A stretch of DNA of 64,000 nt from positions 1 to 64,000 of the forward strand of contig JACCGJ010005788.1 in NCBI GenBank assembly GCA_013407085.1. The letters run 5' to 3'. Every line of letters begins with the position of its first letter. The stretch's first letter is position 1. This document shows, piece by piece, positions 12,001-22,835 of the stretch. The stretch is from Atriophallophorus winterbourni. Lineage: Eukaryota; Platyhelminthes; Trematoda; Plagiorchiida; Microphallidae. Under the pieces are notes generated by a model. That model did no database searches. It worked only from the letters and a program-made list of their open reading frames with translations, and had not been told where the DNA came from. The position numbers and the translations under genes were made by a program.

Positions 12001-15000
12001 ATGTATGTATGTATACTAACAAATTTCACAAAAATATGTTTCCACAGCCGTATTTCAAAAGATCTACTTGATGATGAGTTGAATTTAGGAAGTCGACCTT
12101 TCGGAAAACCACACTCGCGATACAAATACGGTTTCCAAAGAGATATGTAAGACCATGACACTGGCTTTATGAGTTGCGATGAACTTGCTCTTGGCCTCTA
12201 ACTTTGAAGGTACTGTGTAGAGCATCATCTGCTAGTTGGAGAGGAGCAGATACTGCTCTCGTTTGCTCAGTGTAGATCATTCCGTCAGTGTGCAACTGAC
12301 ATCGTACCCCCGAGTACTGCCTATTGCTGCTGTGAGCGATGCGAGATACATTATTCCCCTTAAATCTGACTATTCATTATAAATGCTGTTACCCATGAAA
12401 TCATCCTGCGCTTATGGTGTACATCGTTGGCCGATATCAACCATACGGGGCCACTATGTTTTCATAGTTATGTTATTAAGTCATCCTTCTGATTTCAATC
12501 CGATCTCACCACGTTTATCATTTCTCTTAATATCATATAAATGTCTATGTGCCAATTATCATATACCAACATGCGCCTGGGTAAAGTTATTTATACTGCT
12601 GATTGGCATAAATTGTTCATATCCTCACCAATTAATTCGGGATAAATGCATGAAAGAAAGATAACCTAAACAATAAAACTTGCAAAAACTTCATTACGGT
12701 TTTTTAAATCACAAAAAATGGTTTTCCCGCTTCATGCCCGTATCTGTATTAACTACGACGTATATATTTGACTTCGATATCCCATGCCCATCATTTCAGA
12801 TGCTTCTCCCGCGTTCTGATGCCACGCACATTCTCGAGTTCGTCGTGAGCAGAATCTTTTCTACTCAATATAAATTGTGAGTAGATTTCATTATGTTCTT
12901 TAGTCCAGATCTGCATAGCATACTTGACTTAGAAATGATTTATCTTCACAGCAATTTTCACGTCGCCTTGTATTTGTGCAATCCGGCATTCCAACCAATG
13001 GACGTTTATCGCTTGCTCACAGTCCATTTGCGAGGCTTGCCGTTTATCTTCCCATGTTTCATTTTGGGCCTGGTGAAACTGTGCCATGTTCATGCACTGC
13101 TACCCCAGAGGTAGGGCTGATTGTTGAAACCGTGTTATTGCATTAGTGAACCGCTTTCTATTGAGTTTTGTTTTCAGTTTTACAAAGATTACCAAAACTC
13201 AGCCATCCGTTACTTGGTGCGCGCGCGTACGTTGCTGGACCGCGACAATACGCACGTGGAAATGCTGGCATCTTTGTGAGTAAACACATTAAATGACGTT
13301 TAAACGTTCCTTTTGTCAAATCGTTTCACCGAGGCATTTCTGCGATTTTATCCCGTGGGTATTGCAATGAGTCAAGCATTCGGTTAGCTCCATTTACTTC
13401 CTTTGCTTTACATGCAGTATTCGGGAAAAATTACAAGTTTTTTGGAAAGTTAATTGTTGATCTATCTCCGTTTCGCAATGGATTGTGCCATTAGAGCTGT
13501 GTCATTTACAGGTTGTGCAAAACGGAGATAGAAACCTCTCACCTTCATTAGTAGTTTGGGTATTGTGGGAGCAATTTGAAATCGAAATTGGGATACAAAT
13601 GTGTTGTGTTGTTCTCATGTCCCCGCACGCACACTCTACAACCGGTTTGTGGCTGTTTGTTGTCAACGGTTGGAGACAGTAAGTTCACAAACCATGGATA
13701 TACGTAATTTTCTCAACTTGATATGTGAGCTTGGTGAACAGCTTCTATTATGTACATTAACAGGTCGTGTTAGGAGCTAGGAATAACGAAAAACTATGCA
13801 TCTACCTTATACATATTTAGGTATTCAACATTTGAGCACTAAAAGAAAAACCTCTCATCAATTACATACAATTTATATTGGTGAAATATGTGATTTTGAA
13901 AAAAACAACTTAATGCAAACGAAGTAGTTTGCTCGAAACCACAGTGGTTATACCATTTTAAACAAATTTAATTAACACGAAATATGCTCGTTCTGTTTTA
14001 ATATAATACATCTTAATCCAATTTGCATGTCCATTCTATCTAACCGTGTTCCCGATATCATATGCATTCAATTATACATCGCTATATCGTAGAATCCTTG
14101 ACGTATTAGGCAAAACACTATATGTTATCTACCACTTTGCTTTTCCTTAAAAATACTTTTATTCTTGAATTTTCTAACTATAGAGTAAATTGATCAAATG
14201 GTATCCAACGTTACTTGTTTATCATTTGACACCTATTCCTCAGTGTACTCGTTGGTCTTCGCTGGACTTTCCTGGTCAACTGTACGCATGAAATACCTGT
14301 GGAATCCTCACATATTACTCGTAGTTTGCTACGGTCTGACCGCTATGTTTGATATTTTAACGCGCGTACAAAAATACCTACTCCATGGTCCATTTCAGCG
14401 GACTTGCGGTTCTAATTTCAAAGTTCCCAACACTTTAAATATACTCGTTCGTAAAGTTCCAGATGCTATTCTATTCGTCTTCATTCTCTCTGTCGGCATA
14501 CAGGTGAGCAATATGGAAAATTTCATTTTTTTCTGAGTTTCATGTAGCTTCCTCAGGAACTAAACACGCAACTTCATAGTAAACATTATAAGTATATGAA
14601 TGGTGCACTGGCTGTAAAAATGTTACACACTAACCGTTTCATTAAAGATACTAATTTCGCTCGTATTCCTACTTTGCAAGAACAGCTGATGTTTCTAAAG
14701 TATGATTGTGTGATTTTTATCACATGATTGGTCGATTTGTCATGCAATTCAGAAAAGAGTTTGATGTTTAAGTTGACTGGGAAATATTGGAATAGTTTCG
14801 GGACTCAAATTGCCGCAGACAGCTACCTCGAACCTCTTATTTCCATTTATTATGCCGCTATATTCATCACTACTGAACTATCCGCATTACGATTGATTGG
14901 TTGATAAGTACGACAATCCTCCAGGGAAAAGTTTGCTTAATTTAACTAAAATTTTCCGTGAAATTTACATACTTTGGATGCGACCAGTCAGTTGCCATCA

Positions 15001-18000
15001 TGATTAGGCGGTAAGTTTGTGTTTACAACAACAGAACTCTGAGCACCAATGATCACGATGTGAGGTCAATTGTTGTATTATTTTGTTGCTGTGTTCTACA
15101 TTTCCAAACATCACTGAAATGGAGACCATTAGAAAAACGATTTCTGATGTTCGCGAGGCACATCGCCAAAAGTGCTAGTAAACTATTGGGGTATAGAGTA
15201 TATCGTAATTCTGAAGAACTTCTTCACTATTGACAAAACTGCTTAGTGTTGTGTTCGAAAAAGTTTGATTATTCGTCTCAGGTAAAAAGCAGAGTTAGAC
15301 ACTAATATCAATTTAGTATTGTAAGTGTAAATATGACAACATTTCGCAGCACTGTAGACTCATCCAATTGCGCTCGTGACATTTTATTTCACTTCTGATG
15401 CGTTTTTAGAACGGAAGTTGAAATTTTCGAACCTTTTTGTTCAACTGTCAATTTTTATTAGTTAACCTGATAGTTTCACAGATTAATCGATGCCTTCGAT
15501 CTATTGATCTGATTGCTATCATATATAAATATATAGACTGCAGCAATTGCAGTCGTAATGCAAATGGCTTATCGGTTTTTTGCTGAACATACATCTCTTT
15601 GTATTATTAGAAACAACGTAACATCCAGGTCTCGTCTATGAGGAAATTGGAAAATCGTGAAATCAATGCCTTTTGAAGAAGCAAAAAAACTCTGCTCATG
15701 AATCGCACGCTCGGAGAGACACATTTCAAAAATCTACGATAAAATGTTTTAGCATAAAAACGTGTGTACGTAACAATTCGTCTCTCAATCACGGCTGGTT
15801 TTGTCTACGGTGATTGCAGGGTCAAGATTGGATGTGTTCTTGCAAGGCAACTGAGCGCATAGAGTTAATCGATTTCGCTTGTTTGTTTTCCATTAGATAA
15901 TAATTAAATTCGTTGAAAATCGGCATTGGATGTTGGATTTTACAAGCATTATCAATCGCTGTTAACCATATGTTTGGTTGCAATTGCAAATGGAATTTCA
16001 CGTAGTATCCATTTGAGACGGATTTGGAGATTGTGTGGTAGCAGGCAGATTCGTGTTTGCCGTATTAAGGCATTTGAGTTGTTACTAATTGTTTTGAATC
16101 ACACACAAATCTAACATTTTGAGACCTCACTGTGCATGCAATGTATATGATAGAGAAACAATGTCGAGCAAACTTCAACGAAAGTATACTAATTAACAGA
16201 AACCAATCTTACGTGACTCGAGTAGATTAATGATTCGTTGTTGAGCGATAGTGATTAGTGTGACGAATTATTTCCTTGATTCGATTTTTATCCAATACTT
16301 AGACATACACGCTTACGGAAGCAAATTTTAATGATCTTCGCGAATTCTATGACCCCGATACGGTGGAATTGATGAGATGGATTAAGTGAGTTGATTTGGT
16401 ACGAGCACACTCTTTTGTTTGACATCTGATGGGCGATTAAATTCACTAAGTAAACGTTAGTTTTGTTTTGTAAAACACTTGCCAATGACTCTTCTTAAGG
16501 GGACAAATTGAGCACGAGAAATATTTTGCCGGATAGAATTCAGCCGGTATCTCCCATCGTCTCTATTTATTCTTACAATGCCCATAACGTTTCGCTCGTT
16601 TATTGGTTTAGTCCCATATCATCTGCCAATAGATAATGAGTGATATACCCAAACAGCTCTCAAAATATTTTATACACTTAGATTTGTCAAACGCTTTGAA
16701 ATATTTAACGAGACGCCTAATTATTATTTTGAAACATTTTACCTTAACTATCGTTCTGTTTGGTAGGAGCCAAATAAATGTAATCAATACCGATGATGAA
16801 TTAAAAACTGATAATGACAGCCGCCGTTGCCATGCCGCAAATTTTGGTTAATTACGCGCATCACTAATTAACCCTCATAGGATATTGTGTTCATTTTTGC
16901 TAGAAAAAGAATTTGAGTCTCTTATTGCGCACACTTCAAGTCTGGGAATCAATGTTGCTGCGCAGTTAAATTAGGTTTATTCAGCTTACCGACATTTAGC
17001 GCACTGCCCGTTGATGAAAACGGTTAAACATTTCTCATCGATAAAACGAACTGATACCTGCGTTAATATCCAATTTGATTAGTGTTGTTATTGCTGTTCA
17101 ATAGCACTCTAACCCTGTGGTCATTTTAGAAGGAACACAGAAAACAACGCCATATTTACTGGATCGATGCAACTCATGGCAGCAGTCAAATTGTGTACCG
17201 GTAGGCATATTGCGAATCACCCACATTACGAGAATCACGCTTTAAGAGAACGCACGAGGCAGGTGAGGCTAAATTTATATTCACGATAAAACCCTTAGTT
17301 ACAGATTCGGGTCATTGTTTGATTGTCTCTGTGTTATTTTCAGTGGATTGCTGGTCTATTATCATTTTCCTCGTTTGAAAACGTTCAATATTCATCTATT
17401 TAATAACAGGTCTTTTTGCTCTTACCTGCGTATATTTACTGCTCTCCCTATCAAACCAGCCATGTCCTAGTCTTTTCAGAATTGATTTTCAATTTAATCG
17501 AGTTCCATCCAAAAAATGTACCTACCTAACACACTATGTATTAATCTTCCTAATCTAACCTCGGAAAACCATCTCATAAATTGATCCTCTCGCGTCCTTC
17601 AGCTTTATCAGATTTACGGCCGTTTGCCCTCTGCGGACCTACACCGACTTCTCACCAATCATTCTATTAATTATTTCATTTTGGAAACATCTATTTGCTT
17701 TGCGGAAAGCACGGGCTGCCGGGAGAGAGATATTTTGGATTTGGACAATGGTCAAGTAAGCATGTTCGTACTGCGAAAATTTCTTTCACTGTTGCAATTT
17801 CCCCAATTCTTGTTCACGAGTTACCTGTTATCACGTTTCTATAATCACAGTGAAACTAATTGTACCACCAATTCTTTCATTAATTATAATACATTTTTCA
17901 CTCAACCTAAACACGCTCAACTAGAAATTATGTGCCTCCGATGAAAAATAAAATCTCATAAAAGTCTGTTAATGTAAGATAAGTTTCTATTGAACAACAT

Positions 18001-18941
18001 TTCAAAATGGTGTAGTCAAATATGGACGTCCATCTGGTATGGACCCACTTACAAATGAGATTTGAAGTAATCTTTATAATGAATATTATGAAAATGGACA
18101 ACAGGGAAGCTGGTATCGACACCCTCGAAATCTACCACTCACTGGTTCCGGTGGGTATAAACATTAATGTATCTTATCATGCATGCATATTAGGCACACA
18201 GCACTAGCTTACGTTGATCAAACCTACATACAAACAAAGCTATCAACGGATTTCACGGTATGCGTTGGAATGCGAATATCAACCTTTTCTGTCTAACTTA
18301 ACTAGCTGAGAGCCCTCCATGGCCTGCGCATTTCTCAGGCAGTTGATTGGAATCCAAATCTAAGACCTAATCGGACTTGCACTGCTGAAGTGGATATCAT
18401 AGGCGAAATATTAGGAAAAACCTGTTATACCCACTTCATTACACACTATTTTGCAGGTCTAGTTTTTCCTGATTGGTCTCACGCTCATTCAAAGCATAGT
18501 ACTTTCAGACACGATATACATTTGAACAAACTTTCAGTCACCCAAGCCCAATGAGTTCTAATAATTTGGCTAAGGTTTAAATCCGTTACATGCTGCAGAA
18601 ACTCACCTGATCCGAATAACTTTATAATTATTCGTCATTATATTAAATAGTTTTTCTAATAATCATCATTGTTTACACAGTGGCCCGATTTATGGCTATC
18701 GAATAGCACCATGGCCAGACAGGGTCGACTACACGGTGCATTCCAGCTGGATTCACGCATACAAAAGAACCTCTGTAGACCGAATGCTGCTGCGAAACGA
18801 ATTTGCAAGCAACTCATTGAACTTTCGAATAAACCCGCCCTCGCTAACACTGATCCCGAAATGCAGCGACTTCACACACTTTTCGAGCCGCTCTTTGCAA
18901 ACCCCACATTTTCTTTGTTTAAAATTGTACAATTGTTGTAA
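3178..18941 (+). CDS. dpy-19: DPY-19 family C-mannosyltransferase, multi-exon gene
   Basis: Exons: 3178-3373, 3431-3516, 5353-5504, 6276-6390, 8518-8664, 10363-about 10487/10539, 11223-11312, 12800-12876, 12952-13110, 13178-13275, 14244-14503, 16303-16385, 17130-17262, 17603-17755, 18681-18941. Nearly all have GTRAGT-like donors, and codon phases agree at every join except the exon 6 donor. The product is about 710-730 residues, normal for the family, with many hydrophobic segments. Family landmarks in order: a first TM followed by the luminal EISYRTEQGLYYSY motif (conserved acidic residues), NHVEMSRV, SWQFSQFVLL, RWIK before NAIFTGSM, NHPHYEN, INYFILE, and a C-terminus ending near FKIVQLL. 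These ER membrane enzymes use dolichyl-phosphate mannose to C-mannosylate tryptophans in WxxW-type motifs, such as thrombospondin repeats. The start is uncertain: in-frame ATGs lie at 3148 and 3178, and an acceptor-like site at 3165 may join an upstream exon. Confidence 0.9.
3870..4440 (+). repeat. Tandem dimer of a roughly 235-bp dispersed repeat in dpy-19 intron 2-3
   Basis: Two related monomers are seen: the segment starting GTACCACTATTTCAAAGCTC (3978) recurs as GTACCACTGCTTCAAAGCTC (4211). Both continue through CCTGAT and TACTGTC to a degenerate AACCGG/AACCAG box. The same word order is found at 24.1-24.8, 30.2, 42.9-43.3, 47.4 and 63.6-64.0 kb. The minus strand is open for up to 107 codons here, but the frame is not conserved between copies, so I do not call a gene. 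Confidence 0.65.
4995..5160 (-). repeat. 3' terminal fragment of an RTE-like element
   Basis: On the minus strand the sequence reads HWLRRLQAGEKQIQLLAAE followed by an Arg-rich tail. It is homologous to the tail of the element at 2060-2260. Only the last 150 bases or so survive. It sits in the intron between dpy-19 exons 2 and 3. Confidence 0.65.
6059..6094. repeat. (TA)n microsatellite
   Basis: Uninterrupted AT dinucleotides in the intron just upstream of dpy-19 exon 4. Allele length is likely to vary. Confidence 0.95.
6391..8517. other. dpy-19 intron 4, possible LTR-like remnant inside
   Basis: Between 7440 and 7660 the sequence has AATAAA in a TGT-rich context, then a stretch resembling an R-U5 region and TGGCGTCAGAAC, which looks like a primer-binding-site context of Gypsy-type LTR elements. 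There is no second LTR and no gag or pol. The rest shows nothing recognisable. The LTR reading is a weak inference. Confidence 0.25.
8665..10362. other. dpy-19 intron 5, nothing recognised
   Basis: No protein-like ORF, no clear mobile-element motif and no strong internal repeat is visible. Confidence 0.5.
10363..10539 (+). other. dpy-19: dpy-19 exon 6, 3' boundary unresolved
   Basis: The acceptor at 10361-10362 and the phase-0 frame are clear and encode a membrane segment of the family. The frame stays open to 10584, and no consensus donor in phase 0 is obvious. Candidates are GTCCGA after 10487 and GTTAAT after 10539. A second hydrophobic segment (LICLLGCITVWFVI) lies in another frame from 10538 and ends at a good phase-0 donor, GTAAGA, near 10647, so a one-base indel here is also possible. 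Confidence 0.5.
11740..12016 (+). repeat. Long (GTAT)n microsatellite
   Basis: Over 250 bases of TATG/GTAT tetranucleotides with a few GCAT, GGAT and TGTG variants, in dpy-19 intron 7. It creates artificial Met-Tyr-Val-Cys open frames in three plus-strand frames, none of which is a gene. Confidence 0.97.
12030..12375 (+). pseudogene. Decayed RTE-like 3' end in dpy-19 intron 7
   Basis: Translated fragments DDELNLGSRPFGKPHSRY and VGEEQI...RQCATD match in order the tail of the 1635-2380 element (ELKSGSQPLDRPQLRY, AEEEQIQLL, RHQRATDAQ). Several stops and frameshifts break it. It directly follows the tetranucleotide microsatellite, as if the repeat grew at the element's edge. Confidence 0.55.
13620..13690 (+). 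repeat. Short fragment of the 240-bp repeat superfamily
   Basis: Contains ACAACCGGTTTGTGGCTGTT and TTGGAGACAGTAAG, matching the box order of the repeats at 43.0 and 63.75 kb. Lies in the intron before dpy-19 exon 11. Confidence 0.45.
14504..16302. other. dpy-19 intron 11, nothing recognised
   Basis: AT-rich intron with no recognisable coding or repeat content. Confidence 0.5.
16386..17129. other. dpy-19 intron 12, nothing recognised
   Basis: AT-rich intron without recognisable coding or repeat content. Note that the array copies of exon 13 do not carry this intron. Confidence 0.5.
17756..18680. other. dpy-19 intron 14, nothing recognised
   Basis: No recognisable element. The duplicated dpy-19 fragments in the downstream array stop just at the donor that begins this intron. 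Confidence 0.5.
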
Positions 18942-18987
18942 TGATTATTCATTTATGTTGTTAATGATCGAAATTAAAATATGTTGT

Positions 18988-18993
18988 AATAAA
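18988..18993 (+). terminator. Poly(A) signal of the dpy-19 gene
   Basis: AATAAA lies 47 bases after the dpy-19 stop codon, on the coding strand. Confidence 0.6.
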
Positions 18994-19017
18994 ATATCCA
19001 TATTCGCAAGCTTTTTC

Positions 19018-19410
19018 ATCAGGCATACTCACACACCTCACAACCCGTTTTGTGCTGTTTGTGCTCACCAGAAAGCGAGAGTATGATCAGAATCTACATT
19101 CATTGAAACAGTGCCGAAATGTTAGAAATTTATTAAACTACTTGGTTCAAGCAGTAAACATGCGTTCACGGACGGGTTCAATAAATCCATATGTCACCGA
19201 AGTGGTGTTTTGAGCGAATTCAACACTGGCAATGGCCGATCATAACATTAAAATTTGAAACTAAAATTTAATGGGCAATGCTGTTCATCAATTTTCGCGA
19301 AACATTTTATTATTAGGATAAACGTGTAAGCCAATGTAGGATAAGCTCGGCACGACCAAACAGCTTAATAACATGTCCCTACACACGTGGAAGGGGTTGG
19401 ACCCATAGAC
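19018..19410 (-). repeat. Copy of the 240-bp repeat superfamily between dpy-19 and p62-like a
   Basis: The minus strand carries the diagnostic boxes GCTCACCAGAAAG/ACAACCCG at 19030-19075 and GATAAGCTCGGCACGACC at 19340-19360. These match the repeat pair at 24.1-24.8 kb. The middle is diverged. Confidence 0.45.
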
Positions 19411-19549
19411 TTGAACGAAACATCCCTGTTTTTAACTATATATATATATATATAGTGAAGGTCTTAGATAACAAGTATAAGTATTCTTATGTGCAGTAAC
19501 GTTAAAATAATGACCTGAGAGTTAGAATGATTGTTGATGCTCTTACACA

Positions 19550-19555
19550 TTTATT
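19550..19555 (-). terminator. Candidate poly(A) signal of p62-like gene a
   Basis: TTTATT on the plus strand reads AATAAA on the minus strand, about 100 bases past the stop codon at 19656. Confidence 0.4.
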
Positions 19556-19655
19556 TCAAAAGTTAAGTGAGAAGAAAATTTTAAACGTCTATGATTTCGT
19601 TTTCAATGAAAGTCAATCGCCGTGTTACATGTCACCCAAAACATTGTGCGTGTGT

Positions 19656-20907
19656 TCAGTTAGATTGTTTTTCCAATCTATCGATTATTTTGTTCATATT
19701 TCCGTTTTCTGATTTGATGATCGTCTTTAATTCTTTCTCATCTTGCGTAAATCCCATCGCCCGTAGATTTTTATAAGCCAAGTTTATGTAGTTTTTCTTA
19801 TTGTTCACCGAATCTTTCGACTGGTTCCGGCGAGGAACATTTTTTTCTGAATGAGGCACATTTACACTTGGCCTTCTAGGCTGCGTTGTGCTATCGCTTG
19901 CGATGTTTTTGTATTTATTAATAGCTTTGAGCATTTCAAAATCCGGGCCAGACATATCGTTGCAAGTATTTCGCAGAGAAGAACGTCTACCGTTCAAAGA
20001 TTCTGTCGCCGACCTTCTGTTGCTCATAGATGCTTGTACTTGTGGTTGCATTGGTAGTGGCGGTTGGTTAAACATCGATAGATAATAGTTGCCATAGGGA
20101 TATGGCAAAGCGTAGGGTGCATAATTGTTCACCGGCATAGTCGGATAATATGCCATACAACCCGGAATCGGAAGGTGGGTTATATTTTCTGACGTATAAT
20201 CTGTCGTTGGTTTGCAATTCGGTTGGATTGTATCCGCGATTTGATCGTTAACACCTTCAGCTGCAATTTGTAAACCACTGTCAAATTTATTTATCAATGC
20301 TTCAACGGGTTCATTTTGTGCTACAGGGTTATCAGTAGCGTGTTCTTCGTTTCCGCACTCATCGCTCGTTTTCATGCAACTTTTGTTTGGAAAATTCTGT
20401 CCATCACCAAACGCTTCGTCGTATATTGTCAGGTGTTGGTCTTTGTTGCGTGTTACGTAGATTCGAACTGCTTGTTCTGACGAATCATTTTCACTGAAGA
20501 AATCGACTGCGTCTTGTAAATCATGGTGATCTCGGATCGTGCAGTAATCTGTACCATCTAAAGTGCATATCAATACGAATGATAATGTTAAACTTTGAAA
20601 ACATTTTGTTTTGTGCATATATATATATATATATATATAACGGAATTTTATCAATTTTGATATTAGTCAATAGAATTATTAAATTTAGACGGCTTTGAGG
20701 ATTTTGCCACATAGCTAGTGTTTCTTTGTGATACTTACCGTACCAGGACAAAAATAAATTCCCAGATCGTTTTCCAAAGAGTCTTTTCAAGCGTTCTTGA
20801 AGTGCGTCAAAAGTTTTCTCACTTATCTCGTCATGGGTGACCCAGCGTGTCACTTCCGTGTTCGATTCGGTTCGGTCAGAAGGTGTAATTAATTTGAATA
20901 CACGCAT
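19656..20907 (-). CDS. p62/sequestosome-1-like PB1-UBA protein, copy a
   Basis: Two exons on the minus strand, 20907-20739 and 20557-19656, are joined across a 181-base intron (donor GTAAGT, acceptor after TTTAG). The product is 356 residues. Residues 1-90 form a PB1 domain: basic strand-helix region with RLKRLFGKR, then the acidic DGTDYCTIRDHHDLQDAV segment in the OPCA position. Residues about 100-310 are a low-complexity linker with a Tyr/Pro-rich stretch. Residues about 311-352 form a UBA domain (LRAMGFTQDEKELKTIIKS, then NMNKIIDRL). PB1 plus UBA is the arrangement of p62/SQSTM1-type selective autophagy receptors, which oligomerise through PB1 and bind ubiquitin through UBA. The ZZ zinc finger of canonical p62 is absent and I see no clear LIR motif. 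The gene converges on dpy-19. Its linker is unrelated to copies b and c, so it is an older paralogue. Confidence 0.8.
20616..20638. repeat. (TA)n microsatellite in the p62-like a intron
   Basis: Short run of AT dinucleotides between the two exons; it extends the apparent open frame of exon 2 through the intron. Confidence 0.9.
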
Positions 20908-21590
20908 TTTATCGTTAAAATTCCAACGAAGTAACCTAGCTTCAAATTTTATATTGAAATCATCGCTACAATTCGATTACCAATGACTAGCAGGATGTAC
21001 AGACATGTGGAGTACAATGCAATCCATCTATTTCTTTTAATATTGGTGAGCAAATTGAGTGTGGGCTTAATAAAATCGATAATATAGTCACACATGTAAA
21101 CCTCGTGCTCCATATGAATTGTTCTGGGTTGAGATTGAATTAAGAATAGCGATTTCAAATTTCAATTGCTTTAAAGATGTAACATGGCGCGTAAAAATTT
21201 CAACTAACACTTTATTCACACTTACATTTCTTAGTATTATTTCTCTTATGACACAATGCCAGCGATTTTATCTCACGTTCGTAAGGATGACATTTCAATG
21301 AAATTACAATTCTTGAATTCAGGGCACGTTGTCTGCTTTTTATAGGCAGAACACCTAGGCCACCATACCGAATGTGGAAAAAGAATAAAGAGGCCCAAAA
21401 ATACCAATTACGGTAATATTTTTGCAAGGTTATAATTTTTGCTTCAGTGATATTTTTCGTTTGAAAAATATCTAGGAATTTTTTTCCTCCATTTTAAGAA
21501 CCACACATTAGCTAGATTGTCATGTTCAGATCCAAATACGTATTTACCGATAACAGTTGATATGACAAACAAGTTGAGCTTGTAAGTCAC
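20908..21590. other. Upstream region of p62-like a, no gene seen
   Basis: Should contain the minus-strand promoter of p62-like a. No convincing TATA box or other element stands out. Confidence 0.4.
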
Positions 21591-21850
21591 TTTTCCGTAA
21601 GGCTGGCGCGGCCAACTTGTTTGATCCCATTTGTCCATACACAAGTAGAAATGGTAAAACTCATTCCTATGTAAAAATGTTCATTTGCATGCATTTCCGT
21701 TACCCACAACGACAGGTTTTGTGTTGGTTCACGCGTATGTGGATCCTGATTTTAATGTCCTATTGTCTCTACCTGATGAGTGCAAACTGTACGAAAACGG
21801 TGGTGTGTGTGATGGAAGTGCAGGCAAATGAGAATTTTCGTCTAATGTGA
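21590..21850 (+). repeat. Diverged copy of the 240-bp repeat superfamily
   Basis: Contains CCTGATGAGTGCAAACTGTA, GGTGGTGTGTGTGATGGAAG and an internal inverted segment with TTTGCATGCATTTCCGTTAC, the same boxes as the 24.1-24.8 kb cluster. Confidence 0.6.
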
Positions 21851-22835
21851 TATGCCACTTATTCTATCTACAGTGCTCTTATTAGACAAAAATGAAGTAC
21901 AAAGAAAGCCAATGATGAATATTACTTTGCGACAAACAAGCACAAATGTGATGCGCACAAAGATATTCTTGGTGAATATTTAATTTTTATTCGTCCACTG
22001 TATTGAATATGATATTTTGAAAATATGTTTGAATAATCGTCCAGCATGCTTATTATGCCTATCATCGATACCAAAGTTAAGGTACTTTGATGAAAATCAT
22101 GACACTTGTAAAAACCTTTATTGTATTAAAAAACAATTAGCTGCATATATCAGTTAGATAGTTAGCAAGTATACATCTTAACTAGAAGCTCATGATCGCG
22201 CGCTACGAAAAATGAACGAGTCACTAAAATCCATCCCGAACAATTCGGACATTCAAGCGCGTATTAGTGCGACATGCTGTATTGTTCAAGCAAAAACCAG
22301 AACAAAGTGCTCATACGATTCGTCAATAGTTAAACCTTCTCCAACGCATTTGCCGAATGCTTACCAGCAATAAATTTATTGAGAGAGTTCGCCATCTAAT
22401 AAGCCAAATGCACCGGAGTAAAATAATTGGGAGAAGAGAGCACCAACTTGGTCACTGAATATGCAACAGTAATTTTTTCTGCTGAATTCAGAATAAAATA
22501 TTTCTCTTACTGCTACACAAACGCGCGGTAATTTATCTCCAGGGTTTTCGAACACTATCAACGACTGGTGTCAGAATATTTAGCTCAGATTTCAGTTTAA
22601 GAAAACCGGTTAAGTAATTCTGTACTTGATTCTTAAATTTCTATAAACCACATTATGAATCGCAGATTGAGGAGCTTAAGGAGAAGGATTCATCCCTGCA
22701 TAGATGAAGGTCTAATATTTGTTATGTGTTTTGCTGGAGATTATGATATTCCTGACACTTTGTTTTGCTTCATTGACTTGCATGATGGCCATTAGCGCCA
22801 GCAACTTTGATTTACCGCCATTCCGGATCATCTAC
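21851..22835. other. Single-copy spacer before the array, nothing recognised
   Basis: No coding signal. The array homology begins close to 22836. Confidence 0.4.

Noticed and set aside
11590..12150. Open frames of 106-186 codons rich in Met-Tyr-Val-Cys
   Set aside because: They are translations of the (GTAT)n microsatellite in three frames.
13178..13275. Alternative reading FYKDYQNSAIRYLV of dpy-19 exon 10
   Set aside because: It looks more protein-like, but does not fit the phases of the flanking consensus splice sites; the phase-consistent reading joins smoothly to the next exon.
20521..20654. Continuation of the p62-like a frames through the intron
   Set aside because: Splice sites match copies b and c exactly in position and phase; the intronic translation is a TA-repeat artefact.
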